Shown one piece after another: positions 23,890 through 34,360 of a stretch of DNA of 64,000 nt; position 1 is the first letter of the stretch; every line of letters starts with the position of its first letter. The DNA lies in NCBI GenBank assembly GCA_015057115.1, contig SVEZ01000009.1, positions 1 through 64,000 on the forward strand, in the 5' to 3' direction. Position numbers and translations under genes: made by a program. The notes below the pieces were generated by a model. The model saw only the letters and a list, made by a program, of their open reading frames with translations. It ran no database searches and was not told the origin of the DNA. The DNA is from Lachnospiraceae bacterium (GTDB lineage: Bacteria; Bacillota; Clostridia; Lachnospirales; Lachnospiraceae).

Positions 23890-25936
23890 GCGAGGTAGAG
23901 AGCTCGAAAAACTTTACAAAGAGAATAAGAATAACATACCGCTAATGAAAAAGGAGCTTGCCCGCTATCTGAAGGAAGGGAAAGCTACCAACAACCTGTT
24001 CCTGATTGGGGCGGTGAATTATTACGAGGCAATGCTCAGCTACCGGAAGGGACTGCGGGTGAATATGTTGACTCAGGCTCTGAAGGCGGTGTCGATTTTT
24101 GATGAGACAGAAGATTATGACATGATTGCCTTATGTAACAATATCCTGGGAGTTGCCTACGTGGCCCAGGAAAATTATCAGATGGCCTTAGCTTCTTATG
24201 AGAAAGTTTTACGAATTGTAAGAGCCAACAAAAAGAGCAGGATATCCAAGATTTCCGTTAACAACAATATTGCGGATTGTTATTACCAGATGGGGGATTA
24301 TAAGAAAAGCCTGAAACTGGTAGTGCAGTGTTTTAATAAGACCATTAAAAAGAATCCGGATGCTCACGAAGGAATTGTAATCTATGGTATCAATTTGGCG
24401 GATTGCTATGAGAGCACCGATAATCTGGATAAGGCATGGGAGACACTGCTGCTAACCGAGGAGCATTTGGAAGGCGCAGATAATATCATGCTGGTTTCGG
24501 TGTATTACGCAAGACGTGCCTGTGTTGCTTATCATGCCGGAAAGGTAGAAGAAGGCAATCGTTGCATGGATAAGGTATTTGAATTGGCAAATTCCGGAGT
24601 GGATACCTATGAAATGCACCGGGATTTGGAAAAAATTGCCAAGCAGCTGCCTCAGATTGGTGAGCTGGACAGAATGAAGAAGATTATGCAGATTCTGGAT
24701 GATTATGCCAGAAAAAGCAATCATGTGTTGGATAAGATTATTGCCTGTCGCGTGCGCTCCGAGTATCAAAGAGCAATGAAGTTGGATCCGGACGCTTTTG
24801 CCACCTATATGGAGTTGTTCCGCCTTTACGAGCAGCGTAAGGAAGAAGAAAAGTCCGTACAGCTTCTTGTACAGAAGAAGACAGAGGCTACCAACAAGGA
24901 GATTAAGCGACTGGTAGAACGGGTGCATCAAAGAGAGGCAGAGGCTATTACAGACCGGCTTACCGGATTATATAATAAACGCGGTGCGGAAGAGAAGATT
25001 CCTCTACTTTGCGGAAAAAGCGGAGGAATGGTAATCGTATTGGATTTGGATAATTTCAAACTGGTGAATGACCTTTACGGACATGAGACCGGAGATAAGG
25101 TTTTATCCGGATTTGCAGAAATCCTTCGGAGCAAATGTCGTCCGGGAGATATTCCCTGCCGTATTGGCGGAGATGAGTTTTTAGTTTATCTGAAAACGGC
25201 AATGGATGAAAGAGGAGCTTCTATTTTGGCAGAGAACTTGAATGTGCAGGTGTTGGAGCTTTGTCGAAAGTTAACCTCGGAGGATTTTAAAATACCTATG
25301 GGAGTATCCGTCGGTGGAGTAAGAATTCCGGAGCAGGGCGAGAAGTATGAGCGCTTATTTGCTTTTGCTGATAAGGCACTTTATCAGGTGAAGCAGAACG
25401 GAAAGCATAGTTATAAATTGTATGATACCGATTTGTACGGTGAGAAGGTGAAACCGGAGGATCTGGAAAAAGAGCTTAATCACATGCTTACCATCTGTGG
25501 CGAACGGGGAGATGTCCGCAGTGCCATGTGGGTGGGACAGGAAGCATTTTCTTGGATTTATCGTTTTGTGGAACGGTTTTGTAACCGCCATAACTGCTCT
25601 GTAACGAAGGTGCTTTTATCCGTTACCTACACGGGTAAGAAGGAAGCGGAAGAGTATATGGAGGCTGTGTATCAGTTCGGTTGTACATTGCAGAATGTTC
25701 TACGTAAAAATGACGTGATTTTACAGTGTTGTTCTAACTGTTTCCTATTATTGGTGCCGGAGATGGAAGAAGAGCACATGGAGTCTGTTTTGACCAGAAT
25801 CAAAGAGGCTTGGAAGGATTCCGAGTATCATGACGTGGTTCGAATCGGATATTCGGAAAAAGCAAGCGTTTACGGTTTTGATAAAGAAAAGAAAAAAGCT
25901 TATTCTCGGGAAACCAGTGGTGGAGGAATTCTATGA
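23882..25936 (+). CDS. TPR-domain diguanylate cyclase (GGDEF) with degenerate second GGDEF
   Basis: A 684-residue cytoplasmic protein. Residues about 1-350 are tetratricopeptide-like repeats (for example NILGVAYVAQENYQMALASY). About 355-520 is a complete GGDEF domain: ITDRLTGLYNKRG, LDLDNFKLVNDLYGHETGD, and the active site RIGGDEF. It should make cyclic di-GMP. No inhibitory RxxD five residues before GGDEF is obvious. The last ~150 residues (RFCNRHNCSVTKVLLSV, LRKNDVILQCCSNCFLLLVP) look like a second, catalytically dead GGDEF fold. It overlaps neighbours on both sides (eight and four bases), so the three proteins are probably made in fixed ratio. Confidence 0.88.
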   Translation: MNERGRELEKLYKENKNNIPLMKKELARYLKEGKATNNLFLIGAVNYYEAMLSYRKGLRVNMLTQALKAVSIFDETEDYDMIALCNNILGVAYVAQENYQMALASYEKVLRIVRANKKSRISKISVNNNIADCYYQMGDYKKSLKLVVQCFNKTIKKNPDAHEGIVIYGINLADCYESTDNLDKAWETLLLTEEHLEGADNIMLVSVYYARRACVAYHAGKVEEGNRCMDKVFELANSGVDTYEMHRDLEKIAKQLPQIGELDRMKKIMQILDDYARKSNHVLDKIIACRVRSEYQRAMKLDPDAFATYMELFRLYEQRKEEEKSVQLLVQKKTEATNKEIKRLVERVHQREAEAITDRLTGLYNKRGAEEKIPLLCGKSGGMVIVLDLDNFKLVNDLYGHETGDKVLSGFAEILRSKCRPGDIPCRIGGDEFLVYLKTAMDERGASILAENLNVQVLELCRKLTSEDFKIPMGVSVGGVRIPEQGEKYERLFAFADKALYQVKQNGKHSYKLYDTDLYGEKVKPEDLEKELNHMLTICGERGDVRSAMWVGQEAFSWIYRFVERFCNRHNCSVTKVLLSVTYTGKKEAEEYMEAVYQFGCTLQNVLRKNDVILQCCSNCFLLLVPEMEEEHMESVLTRIKEAWKDSEYHDVVRIGYSEKASVYGFDKEKKKAYSRETSGGGIL

Positions 25937-26955
25937 CAGGTAAACTCGTGCTTGCAGGGATTGTTCTTGCAGAAGTATATCTGGCAGTTTTTTTGCAACT
26001 GCTGATTCATGAGGCTGGGCATTTGTTTTTCGGATTGTTATCCGGTTATGATTTTTGCTCTTTCCGTATCGGAAGCTTTATGTGGGCAAAAGAGGCAGAG
26101 GGAGTTCGTTTTCGCCGCTTGACCATAACGGGAACCGGAGGACAGTGTCTGATGGCACCACCGGAGATGAAGGACGGAAAAATGCCGGTGGTGATGTATA
26201 ACCTGGGGGGAGCTATATTAAATCTGTTTACCGCAGGATTGTTTTTATGGTTCGGACTGTTGCTTTTAAAACTGTGGATTGTGGCAGCAGGGTGCTTTTT
26301 TATGGCGGCAGTGGGATTTGTTTTCGCGATTATAAACGGAATTCCCATGCGTTATGGCATGATGGATAATGATGGTTTCAATGCCAGGATGCTGGCAAAG
26401 GACAAGAAGGCAATGCGTGCTTTCTGGCTACAGCTTAAGATTAACCAGCAGACCGGAATGGGACTTCGATTAAAGGAATTGCCGAATCGGTGGTTCTTTA
26501 TGCCACCGGATGCGGATTTGAAAAATCCCATGATGGCGGCCTTGGGAGTGCTGTATTGTAATAGGCTCATGGATTTAAGCGAAATTGAAGAAGCAGATGA
26601 GCAGATGAAGCATATGTTGGGGCTTGAGTGTGGCTTGAATAATCTGTATCGGTGTTTAATGGTTTGCGACCGCATGTATATTGCAATGGTTACGGGACGA
26701 CCGGAAGCGGAGGTGGCGGCTTTTATGACACCGGAACAAAAGAAGTTCATGAAAGCCATGCGGGATTATCCTTCCGTAATCCGTACAGCTTACGGGTATG
26801 CGTTGCTGGTAGAAAAAGATGAAACCAAGGTGCAGTCGCTTTTACATCGGTTTGAGAAATGTGCAAAAAGCTATCCCTATCAGAGTGAAATTTTGGCTGA
26901 GCGGGAACATCTTGCGGAATTGAAGAAGCGTTCTACGAAAGAAGTGAGAGCATAA
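25933..26955 (+). CDS. M50-like membrane metalloprotease
   Basis: A 340-residue protein. The first membrane helix carries HEAGH (His26, Glu27, His30), the zinc site of site-2-type M50 proteases. Further helices follow (about 75-115), one ending in the INGIPMRYGMMDNDG region, which may give the third metal ligand (the family has NxxPxxxxDG). The C-terminal ~190 residues are a soluble helical domain. It would cut proteins within or near the membrane. It is co-translated with the TPR-GGDEF gene (ATGA overlap), and a strong terminator follows. Its substrate is unknown; a link to signalling by the upstream gene is inference. Confidence 0.78.
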   Translation: MTGKLVLAGIVLAEVYLAVFLQLLIHEAGHLFFGLLSGYDFCSFRIGSFMWAKEAEGVRFRRLTITGTGGQCLMAPPEMKDGKMPVVMYNLGGAILNLFTAGLFLWFGLLLLKLWIVAAGCFFMAAVGFVFAIINGIPMRYGMMDNDGFNARMLAKDKKAMRAFWLQLKINQQTGMGLRLKELPNRWFFMPPDADLKNPMMAALGVLYCNRLMDLSEIEEADEQMKHMLGLECGLNNLYRCLMVCDRMYIAMVTGRPEAEVAAFMTPEQKKFMKAMRDYPSVIRTAYGYALLVEKDETKVQSLLHRFEKCAKSYPYQSEILAEREHLAELKKRSTKEVRA

Positions 26956-26967
26956 AGAATATAGAAA

Positions 26968-26996
26968 GCAGGTGTCGGATTCGACACCTGCTTTTT
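26968..26996 (+). terminator. operon terminator
   Basis: Perfect 10-bp stem GCAGGTGTCG / CGACACCTGC with a GATT loop and a five-T run. Confidence 0.9.
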
Positions 26997-27155
26997 GGAA
27001 GGAAGAAAAGGGCAAACTTTACTTTTTAAACATATTTCTGTGTTACACTAAGTCAGTAGAATAAGTTCATATTCTTGGGAGGTCCCGGGGAGACATGAGG
27101 TCTGTTGGTTTGTAAAACATAGAAACGGCAGATGTACGAAAGGAGTAAAGTATAT

Positions 27156-28250
27156 ATGCAGGTATCGATTGGAATATCTCAGAAGACAGATGTGCAAGCG
27201 GCGATTGAAGAGGCGTCAGCGAAAGTGGTGAATCCATCATTATTGATTATGTTGTCTTCTTATGAGCATCTTGAAAAGGCAGCCCAGATTCTTTCACAAA
27301 AATATGCGGGAGTGCCGATGATTGGAACCAGTGCCACAACCTATGAGGGGAATACAGCTTCCGATAAGAGAATGGTCCTTGTTGGATTTGGAAAGGATAT
27401 AAGCGGTGAGGTGGGAGTAATCCGTAATTTATCTACCGCGCCGATTGCTGATATTCCTAAAATGGAGGAGACGATAGCCAAGGTTCAGCCCGGATCCGGT
27501 AATACCATTTGTCTGGAGTTTTGTACCAATGATGAGGAACGTCTTGTTACCACCATGAATGTTGCGTTGGAACATGCGGGAATTCCTGTGGCGGGAGGAA
27601 CGGTGTTCGGAGTGCCGGAGGGGGCTTCCAGCATGGTAATGGTCAATGGAAAGCTTTACTCAAATGCATGTGCCTATGCGATTATCAAGAACCAGACCGG
27701 AAAAATCCGCACCTACTCAGAATTAATCTTTCAACCTATGGAGGGGGCGAAGAAACATATTGCCACCGGTGTTAAGCTGGAGACAAAAGAGCTGCTGACA
27801 CTTGACGGAAAATCTGCGGCCCGGGTTTACTGCGAAGATGCCGGAGTGAGCGAAGGGCAGTTGGTAGGAAATGTATTAACCAATCCACTGGGGCGTGTCA
27901 TTGGCGACCAGGTGTTTATTGCAAGCCCATATAAGATTGGAAAAAATGGTTCTCTTATTAATTATAAGCGGATTAATGAAAATGATACCATCAGTGTCAT
28001 GGAACTGATGGATTACGAGGCGGTAGGCGCAGATACCCGCGCAGAAATCCGGCAGGAGAACAAACACATTTCCTTTATTTTTTCAATAAATTGTATCTAT
28101 CGTCATCTTCTTTATACAGATCGGGGATACTTACAAACCTTCATTGGAGAAATGGCAAAAGTGGGACCACACATTGGCATTGTTGGTGGAGGAGAACAGC
28201 TGGGAAAACAGCACGTTAATCAGACCATGGTATGTGTGGTATTCGAGTAA
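27156..28250 (+). CDS. FIST-domain sensory protein
   Basis: A 364-residue soluble protein with FIST_N (about residues 10-205; VPMIGTSATTYEG, AGGTVFGVPEG) and FIST_C (about 210-360; NPLGRVIG, ISFIFSINCIYRH, GIVGGGEQLGK) domains. FIST proteins are predicted to bind amino acids or other small ligands and feed them into two-component, chemotaxis or GGDEF systems. The ATG at 27156 follows GAAAGGAG. The next gene, 12 bases on, is a soluble chemoreceptor signalling domain with no sensor of its own. The FIST protein is the obvious sensor partner; this is inference from context. Confidence 0.9.
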   Translation: MQVSIGISQKTDVQAAIEEASAKVVNPSLLIMLSSYEHLEKAAQILSQKYAGVPMIGTSATTYEGNTASDKRMVLVGFGKDISGEVGVIRNLSTAPIADIPKMEETIAKVQPGSGNTICLEFCTNDEERLVTTMNVALEHAGIPVAGGTVFGVPEGASSMVMVNGKLYSNACAYAIIKNQTGKIRTYSELIFQPMEGAKKHIATGVKLETKELLTLDGKSAARVYCEDAGVSEGQLVGNVLTNPLGRVIGDQVFIASPYKIGKNGSLINYKRINENDTISVMELMDYEAVGADTRAEIRQENKHISFIFSINCIYRHLLYTDRGYLQTFIGEMAKVGPHIGIVGGGEQLGKQHVNQTMVCVVFE

Positions 28251-28262
28251 AGGAGAACAGAT

Positions 28263-29225
28263 ATGGCATTGTTTAGTAAAAAGGAAAAACAGGAATCCCT
28301 TCAGACTCAGTCTCTGGATTTGAAAAAACAGCAGGAATATGAAAACCGGATGAAGGCCATCCGGGAAGTAGGAAGATTTTCTATAGAGCAAAAGAAGAAG
28401 CTGCAGGCTGAAGAAAAAAATACCATTGATGGAGTAGACACCGTAAAGGAATCCTTCTGGGTTGTGGAAGAAAAATACGGACATATTTCCGAATCCGTGG
28501 CAGAATTTCAGGAGCAGTTTAAGCATGTGGAAGAAATATCCACAGCTTTTGATGATATTGTACAGAAGCTGGTTGCAACTGCAGACCGGTCCCATGAGGG
28601 GATGGAAGCCGTTGACGAAAGCTCCAGCGGTGTGGCAGACACCATTGCTTCTGTTCAGGAGGTTTTTACCGCATTTCAGCAGAGCTTTGACGACATACGT
28701 TCCAAGGTAGAGCTTATTAGCGGCTTTGCCAGTCAGACCAATTTACTCGCGCTAAATGCATCCATTGAAGCTGCGCGTGCAGGCGAGGCAGGAAGAGGAT
28801 TTGCAGTTGTTGCAGACTCTGTAAATGGATTGGCAAAAGAAATCCAGATTGTGGTTACCTCAATTCGTGACAGTATGGCGGAACTGGATGAAAATAACAA
28901 TCGTCTGGTACAGTCTATTGAGGATACCAAGGCAGCAATTGAAACCTCCCATTCCAAAATCGTGGAGACGCAGGAGACCATTTCTTCCATTAAGGATGTG
29001 GCGGATGATGTAAATAATCAGAGCTTGCAGATGGCAGATGTATTCCAGACCTGCCAGGGATCCATTACAGAGGTATCTTCCAATATTGAGGATTCCAAGC
29101 AATACTTTGAACAGGTGGAAAATGATATCGAGGATATCAAAGTGAAGATTACGGAGAAGGGATTTATGTTTGAAGACATGAATAATGTACTGGAGCAGAT
29201 TGCACCCTTGACCCATATCCGTTAG
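28263..29225 (+). CDS. soluble chemoreceptor (MCP signalling domain only)
   Basis: A 320-residue cytoplasmic receptor without membrane helices or a recognisable sensor domain. After a charged ~60-residue N-terminus it is one long coiled-coil hairpin. The tip [20 protein letters not shown] near residues 158-177 is the CheA/CheW-binding region. It should join the flagellar chemotaxis array and report the state of the FIST protein encoded directly upstream. Its arms are shorter than in the membrane receptors of this window. A hairpin terminator ends the pair. Confidence 0.9.
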   Translation: MALFSKKEKQESLQTQSLDLKKQQEYENRMKAIREVGRFSIEQKKKLQAEEKNTIDGVDTVKESFWVVEEKYGHISESVAEFQEQFKHVEEISTAFDDIVQKLVATADRSHEGMEAVDESSSGVADTIASVQEVFTAFQQSFDDIRSKVELISGFASQTNLLALNASIEAARAGEAGRGFAVVADSVNGLAKEIQIVVTSIRDSMAELDENNNRLVQSIEDTKAAIETSHSKIVETQETISSIKDVADDVNNQSLQMADVFQTCQGSITEVSSNIEDSKQYFEQVENDIEDIKVKITEKGFMFEDMNNVLEQIAPLTHIR

Positions 29226-29230
29226 TTAAT

Positions 29231-29268
29231 AAAAGCCTCTCTTCCAATGCCGGAGGAGAGGCTTTTTT
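29231..29268 (+). terminator. terminator of the FIST-MCP pair (bidirectional)
   Basis: AAAAGCCTCTC and GAGAGGCTTTT arms with a ~14-base loop and a T run on both strands. It also serves the facing chemoreceptor gene. Confidence 0.85.
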
Positions 29269-29280
29269 ATGGAATCGTAT

Positions 29281-30987
29281 CTAATTTACCTTGAACTTGC
29301 CGACTGCCTCTCCCAGTTCATCGGAAATCTGGGTGGCTTTTTCAGCTTCGGTGTTAATACCGTTAATGTTACCGGAAACATCAACCGCTCTTTCAGCGGC
29401 CTCAGTGATGGCATCAGTGGACTGTTTTACAGAGTCATTTACCATACCGGTAAACTGGCGGATACCATCGATATCGCTCTGAACACGCTTACTCATTTCT
29501 GAGAAGTTTGTCATGATTTCATCCACATGTTCTGCGCTTTCTTTATACTCCTCGCTGGTTGCCAATAACCGGTCATAGCTTTGAAGTACATTTTCGTCTA
29601 TGAATTCCATCATGTGCTTGGCTTCTTCGGCTAAATCCCGAACGGCCTTTATAACTTCATCCGATACCCGCTGAATTTCTCCGGCAGCGTTGGCAGAATC
29701 GGTTGCCAGGGTTCCAATCTCTGTTGCAACAACAGCGAAACCACGACCTGCTTCACCGGCTCTGGCAGCCTCGATGCTGGCATTTAATGCAAGCAGATTG
29801 GTCTGACTGGTGATGTTTAAAATATTTTCTGTCAGGGCATTAATCTGTTTTACTTCTTCACTTCGCTCCAGCTTTTCGTTAATGGTGGCTTCCATGACCT
29901 TCACGCCTGCTCTGGCCTCTTCCTGAGCCTTGATAGCAGCGTCGCCGGTGGACTGTGCCTGCTTGCGGATGTCACGGGCATAATCCGACCCATCCTTAAC
30001 AGCGGTAACAATGCCGCCGAATACATCATTGATTCCATTTACACGATTATTAATTTCGTCCATGGCTTCCATGGTATTCTGCATGGTTGCCGATAGTTCT
30101 TCCAGCGTTGCGCCCACTGTGCTGGTGTCATCTCCGGCTTGTCCAAGACGGCCGAAAATAGCAACGGTGGCATCTTCCAAAGAGGTTGTGCCGGAAACAA
30201 TGCTGACCAGGATTTCCCGTATGTAGTTCACCAGTTTGTTGACGTTTTCACCAATAACTTCAAATTCGTCGCCGGTTTTGAGTTCAATCCGTTTTGTAAG
30301 ATCTCCCCCGCCGCCTGCTAATTCTTCCACCTTTCCATTGAGAGCCTTAAAGCCCTTGGAAAGTCTGCGACGGATGAATATAAGCATCAGAATACCAACG
30401 GCAAAGGATGCCACACATACAATGATGACTAAAGTCAAGGTACCTTTGACCGGTTCACTGATCAAAGAGTAACTGCTGTCCATACATAGGATACCCACAA
30501 CTTCATTGCCGGATAGAATCGGGCTATAGGCTGTGAAATGCGTGCCCCATTCGTCCGTATAAGGTTTCGGATCTACGCTGGCGTTGCCATTGACAGCTTC
30601 CTGTTCATAACTGCCGATGGTTTTGAACACATCACCGCTGCTAACATCTTCATCAGCATCCGCCACATACTTGAGTTCAGAACCGTCAGCTTTTACCGCA
30701 TATACAAATTCTGCACCACTGGCATCCCGGATTTCCTGTAAAGCTGAAATCATCTGGTGATAGGAATCGCTTTCCTGATCACCCAGGTTTAATGCCTTTA
30801 AAGTTTCGCTGTCCACGCCTCTTGCTGCTGTCTTTGCTACGCCAAGGGTATTTTTTAGAACCTGCTCCGTAAGAACTCCCCGTGTGCGATAATAGAACAG
30901 AGTACCTATTACCACATCTGATATCAGGAGTAGGATGGTAACAAGGACAAAAATTCTCGTAGACATAGATATTCGCCTAACCTTCAT
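29281..30987 (-). CDS. methyl-accepting chemotaxis protein
   Basis: A 568-residue receptor. Helix 1 is at about residues 13-33. The external domain (about 34-175) resembles a single Cache ([40 protein letters not shown]). Helix 2 is at about 177-198 and HAMP at about 199-252. The signalling hairpin has the tip [20 protein letters not shown]. The C-terminus lacks a CheR-docking pentapeptide. It would sense a small organic ligand outside the cell and steer flagellar motion through CheA. The start is supported by GGAGG seven bases upstream. It is a single-gene unit ending at the terminator shared with the FIST pair. Confidence 0.92.
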   Translation of the reverse strand: MKVRRISMSTRIFVLVTILLLISDVVIGTLFYYRTRGVLTEQVLKNTLGVAKTAARGVDSETLKALNLGDQESDSYHQMISALQEIRDASGAEFVYAVKADGSELKYVADADEDVSSGDVFKTIGSYEQEAVNGNASVDPKPYTDEWGTHFTAYSPILSGNEVVGILCMDSSYSLISEPVKGTLTLVIIVCVASFAVGILMLIFIRRRLSKGFKALNGKVEELAGGGGDLTKRIELKTGDEFEVIGENVNKLVNYIREILVSIVSGTTSLEDATVAIFGRLGQAGDDTSTVGATLEELSATMQNTMEAMDEINNRVNGINDVFGGIVTAVKDGSDYARDIRKQAQSTGDAAIKAQEEARAGVKVMEATINEKLERSEEVKQINALTENILNITSQTNLLALNASIEAARAGEAGRGFAVVATEIGTLATDSANAAGEIQRVSDEVIKAVRDLAEEAKHMMEFIDENVLQSYDRLLATSEEYKESAEHVDEIMTNFSEMSKRVQSDIDGIRQFTGMVNDSVKQSTDAITEAAERAVDVSGNINGINTEAEKATQISDELGEAVGKFKVN

Positions 30988-31127
30988 ACCATACCTCCAA
31001 TTGATAATAATATTATATTGTATAATAATAAGTATAGTAGTCGTTTGTGTTTTTTTTGTTACGAAAAATTGTTATACTTTTTAAACGTATTTCTATTATT
31101 TTATATGAAAAATTAAGACTTTATCTG

Positions 31128-31214
31128 GGGCGCAGTTTGGGCAGTGCCATTGTGTTAGAGTTTTTGCTGTATTATATGACGAAGCCGGAATATCAGCTTA
31201 AGGTTAGAGAGGAA
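31128..31214 (+). pseudogene. 3' fragment of a second U32-like gene
   Basis: In one frame this stretch encodes GRSLGSAIVLEFLLYYMTKP and on to KVREE, matching the C-terminus of the protein at 12183-13082 (GRSLGSAVILEFLLYYMTKP) almost residue for residue. Nothing upstream matches, so only the last ~29 codons remain, 18 kb from the intact gene. Confidence 0.75.
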
Positions 31215-31242
31215 AAAGAGGGGAAAAGCAAAGGTATATCAA

Positions 31243-31275
31243 AAAAACAGGTGTCGTTTTTCGGCACCTGTTTTT
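31243..31275. terminator. bidirectional terminator
   Basis: Stem CAGGTGTCG / CGGCACCTG (one G-T pair), flanked by A and T runs on both sides. It ends the - strand chemoreceptor transcript. Its stem sequence is nearly that of the terminator at 26968. Confidence 0.85.
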
Positions 31276-31298
31276 AAGTGCGCCCGGGGGCCTATATT

Positions 31299-33332
31299 TT
31301 ATTGCACTGAATCGGAATGATATGTAAAGCCACCTACCTGATTCCGTAAATTAGCTGAAATCCGATGAATGGAATCCGCTTCATTTTTTACATCCTCCGA
31401 AGCGGCTACGAGAACCAGAGTTCCGTCAGCTACACTGGTAACACCCTGAGCATTTTCTTCCACGGCAGTATCAATAAAGCTGATGGAATCCTGAATGGAC
31501 AGGATGGAAGAGGTAATCTCCCGGTTATCCGTGGAAATTGCTGACATGGCATCGTAGCAGTCATTTAAGGATTGTACGTAATCTGCAATGAGTTGCTTTT
31601 TCTGCTCCGTATTTTCGCTGGAAATCTTAAGCATAATTTCCGATAGCTCCTCCGCCGCCCGGACAAGCTGTTCTACAATGGCAAGAACATCGTTGGATAC
31701 AGTCTGGATGTTGTTGGCCATGTTAGCGGAGTTTTCTGCCAGATTACCAATCTCGCTGGCTACAACCGCAAAGCCTTTACCGGCTTCTCCCGCACGGGCT
31801 GCTTCAATGGATGCATTTAAGGCAAGCAGGTTCGTCTGAGAAGCTACTTCGGAAATTCCCTGGGTCATAACCCGAATATCTTCTACTTTCTGAGTATCTT
31901 TAATTTTTTCCTGAAGACGCGCAATGGCGTCATTCAGACGATACAGCATATCTTCGTCTTTATCCTTAATATCTACTCGCAGCCGATTTAGCTGCTCCAG
32001 ATTCTGGCTGATATCGTTTGTTTTATCTACAGCGTTCTGACTTACACGCTCTGTCAGAGTGGTAATATCGTTAATCTGTTGAGCTACATCGTTGGTAGAG
32101 TGGGAGGTCTGCTGGGAGGTGGCACTCATTTCTTCCATGGTATTGGAAATAGCGGTTACATTGTCTGCGGTTTTATCTGCGGCGGATTTCAAACCTTCTA
32201 CATTGGTCACCAACTGATCGGATGCATCATTAATGGTGGAAATAATGTCGCTCATGGCATTTTTTAACTCATTTACCGAGGCTACCAATTTGCCGATTTC
32301 GTCTTTGGATTTAATGGTAATGTCTTTGGTTAAATCCGCATTTCCGCATTTTACATCATCGCTTAAGGCTTTCACTTTCTTGCTGGCAACGGAAATCGGT
32401 GCCGCGATGATGACACCTGTGCCTACAGCCACCAAAATTGCCACAACCAGGCAGATAATGATAATGGTCAAAATGTGTTGCTGCAGAGAATCTACAATGC
32501 TGTCGTAGTTTTCCGCCGGAGATACGTAATACAGCATCCAGCCTACACCCTCGATTTCTTTTGCAGTAACATAGATTTCTTTTCCGTCATAATCTTTAAT
32601 GGCATCCGCATCCTCATCTTCTGCCATTTTTACATAATCAATGTCTAAATCCTTGACGTTTAGTACCTGATCGGCAGTTGATTCAAAGGCATCGTTTGGA
32701 TGATAAACCATACTTCCGTCAGCTGTTGTTAAAAAGATGTAGCCTCCGTCCTTGCCGGCATTTTCCGTCAGGGTATCAATACCGGTAAAAAGGGTGTCAA
32801 TGAGAACGTCCAGAGCGGCAACGCCCTTCATGGTGCCGTAGTCAAAGGAACGGGATATGGTTACAATCAGCTTGCCCGTTTGGGAATCCACATAGGGCGA
32901 GCTAAAATAGAATTTATCGGGAGTGGCCATGGCATCGGTGTACCAGGCTCGGGTTCGACCATCGTAGCTGGCATCCGGAATATAGCCGGAACCGCTTAGA
33001 AAGGTACCGTCTTCAAACTGCACGTAAACGTCGTGAGCCATATCGTTGGCGTTGTACAGTTTTGTCAGAACGGTTAGGAGATCTTTTCCGTCGTTAACCA
33101 GACCCACAGCGCCCACAACGGTGTCGGCAGCGGCTACGGAACTGGTAGCATCTTTTAACCAGCTGTTGATGACGGAGGCAAAATGTTCCGTTTGCTCGTC
33201 ATACACGCTGTCAAGAAGGTTCTCGGAATCCGGCTTCACTTTATGAAGGGTGGAATATCCCTGTATAACCAGCAAAATTACGCATAACAGGGCGATGATG
33301 ACAGCCATTTTCAACTTTAAGCTTTTGATCAT
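31299..33332 (-). CDS. methyl-accepting chemotaxis protein with dCache sensor
   Basis: A 677-residue receptor. The first helix is at about 6-26. A large dCache external domain follows (about 27-280) with [21 protein letters not shown] and [13 protein letters not shown], typical of amino-acid or organic-acid sensors. Helix 2 is at about 283-305, then HAMP and a signalling hairpin with tip [20 protein letters not shown]. The start is uncertain. The ATG at 33332 gives the usual receptor N-terminus but has no ribosome site, while a TTG at 33356 lies 20 bases below AGGAGGGAG. A terminator follows the gene. It stands between two other receptor genes. Confidence 0.9.
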   Translation of the reverse strand: MIKSLKLKMAVIIALLCVILLVIQGYSTLHKVKPDSENLLDSVYDEQTEHFASVINSWLKDATSSVAAADTVVGAVGLVNDGKDLLTVLTKLYNANDMAHDVYVQFEDGTFLSGSGYIPDASYDGRTRAWYTDAMATPDKFYFSSPYVDSQTGKLIVTISRSFDYGTMKGVAALDVLIDTLFTGIDTLTENAGKDGGYIFLTTADGSMVYHPNDAFESTADQVLNVKDLDIDYVKMAEDEDADAIKDYDGKEIYVTAKEIEGVGWMLYYVSPAENYDSIVDSLQQHILTIIIICLVVAILVAVGTGVIIAAPISVASKKVKALSDDVKCGNADLTKDITIKSKDEIGKLVASVNELKNAMSDIISTINDASDQLVTNVEGLKSAADKTADNVTAISNTMEEMSATSQQTSHSTNDVAQQINDITTLTERVSQNAVDKTNDISQNLEQLNRLRVDIKDKDEDMLYRLNDAIARLQEKIKDTQKVEDIRVMTQGISEVASQTNLLALNASIEAARAGEAGKGFAVVASEIGNLAENSANMANNIQTVSNDVLAIVEQLVRAAEELSEIMLKISSENTEQKKQLIADYVQSLNDCYDAMSAISTDNREITSSILSIQDSISFIDTAVEENAQGVTSVADGTLVLVAASEDVKNEADSIHRISANLRNQVGGFTYHSDSVQ

Positions 33333-33530
33333 AGCGTTCTGATAATCCGCGTGCAAAATGCCGCCGGATTATCTCCCTCCTTTCTACACAGTATTGAAAA
33401 AGATAAAAGTCGCACATTTTTACTAATTATACCGAAATGTTGTGAAAAAATGAGAAAAAAACTGTGTTGGAAGTGTTGAAAATGGGGGAGAAGGGAATGT
33501 GAATTTTTCCGTATTTTTGAGGGAAAAACC

Positions 33531-33560
33531 TTTACTTTTTGGGGGATTATCCGATATGAT
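33531..33560 (+). promoter_or_regulatory. promoter of the 212-residue protein gene
   Basis: TTTACT (33531-33536), an 18-bp spacer and TATGAT (33555-33560). The -10 overlaps CCGATAT, the core of flagellar sigma-D -10 elements, so dual or sigma-D use is possible. The rest of the ~310-bp gap (33333-33645) shows only the ribosome-site-like AGGAGGG of the - strand receptor gene. Confidence 0.5.
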
Positions 33561-33645
33561 ACATATAGACATGCGTATTCGACTTTGGGTACAAGGAAGT
33601 ATGATTCGGAACCTGAAAGGATTCAGTGAAAAGGAGGATGTAGAT

Positions 33646-34284
33646 ATGGCAATGGATTTGAACGGAGTAAATGGCATTAGTACAGTAAACCCTGTAACAC
33701 CAGTTAGTACAACGCAGCAGGTGCAGAAGGTTGCTGAAGATGTGAAAGAAACCAAGAAAGCAGAAGAAGGCGTTGTTTACGAGAAAGGTCAGAAGGAAGA
33801 GAAGACCACTTATACACCGGAAAGCATCGCAAAGCAGGATAGAAGTGCAATCGTTGAGCAGATGAAGGCAGATCTTGCTGACAGACAGCAGAAACTGTTG
33901 GATCTGGTAAGACAAACCTTATCCGGACAGGTTGAGACTTTTGCTACCGCAACAGACGATGAAATCTGGAAGAAGCTGGCAAGTGGCGATTTTACCGTAG
34001 ATGCAGCTACCAAGAAGCAGGCGCAGGAAGACATTAGCGAAGATGGATACTGGGGCGTTAAGAAGACTTCTCAGAGACTCTTTGATTTTGCAAAAGCACT
34101 TTCCGGTGGTGATGAAACTCAGATGAAGAAGATGCAGGAAGCTATGGAAAAGGGCTTCAAGGAAGCTACCAAGACCTGGGGAAGAGATCTTCCGGAAATC
34201 AGCCAGAATACCCTGGATGCAGCAAACAAGCTGTTTGAGGAGTATTATGCAGGGTTACAGCAGGCTGAGACAACAGAGGCATAA
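33646..34284 (+). CDS. helical cytoplasmic protein of unknown function (DUF5610-like)
   Basis: A 212-residue protein. The N-terminal ~65 residues are low-complexity and disordered (Thr, Val, Gln, then Lys and Glu). The rest is helical, with the motif EDGYWGVKKTSQRLFDFAKA, then a KAxEKGFKEATKTWG-type segment and a closing NKLFEEYY helix. I recall this pattern from proteins annotated DUF5610, often found with motility genes, but this is from memory only. AAGGAGG precedes the ATG at 33646. The sigma-D-like -10 upstream and the receptor gene downstream are consistent with a motility link. Confidence 0.6.
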   Translation: MAMDLNGVNGISTVNPVTPVSTTQQVQKVAEDVKETKKAEEGVVYEKGQKEEKTTYTPESIAKQDRSAIVEQMKADLADRQQKLLDLVRQTLSGQVETFATATDDEIWKKLASGDFTVDAATKKQAQEDISEDGYWGVKKTSQRLFDFAKALSGGDETQMKKMQEAMEKGFKEATKTWGRDLPEISQNTLDAANKLFEEYYAGLQQAETTEA

Positions 34285-34310
34285 CAGAGAGCAGGCCGGA
34301 ATATTGACAC

Positions 34311-34360
34311 AAAAGGGGCGTCGCCCGGATGGATATCATCAAAAGCGACGTCTCTTTTTT
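34311..34360 (+). terminator. terminator
   Basis: AGGGGCGTCGC and GCGACGTCTCT arms (two G-T pairs) around a ~20-base loop, with six T's. Confidence 0.75.

Noticed and set aside
27009..27130. Cyclic-di-GMP riboswitch before the FIST gene (GGGCAAAC at about 27011)
   Set aside because: Only this short match is present. The paired helices and the conserved second half of the GEMM motif are absent.
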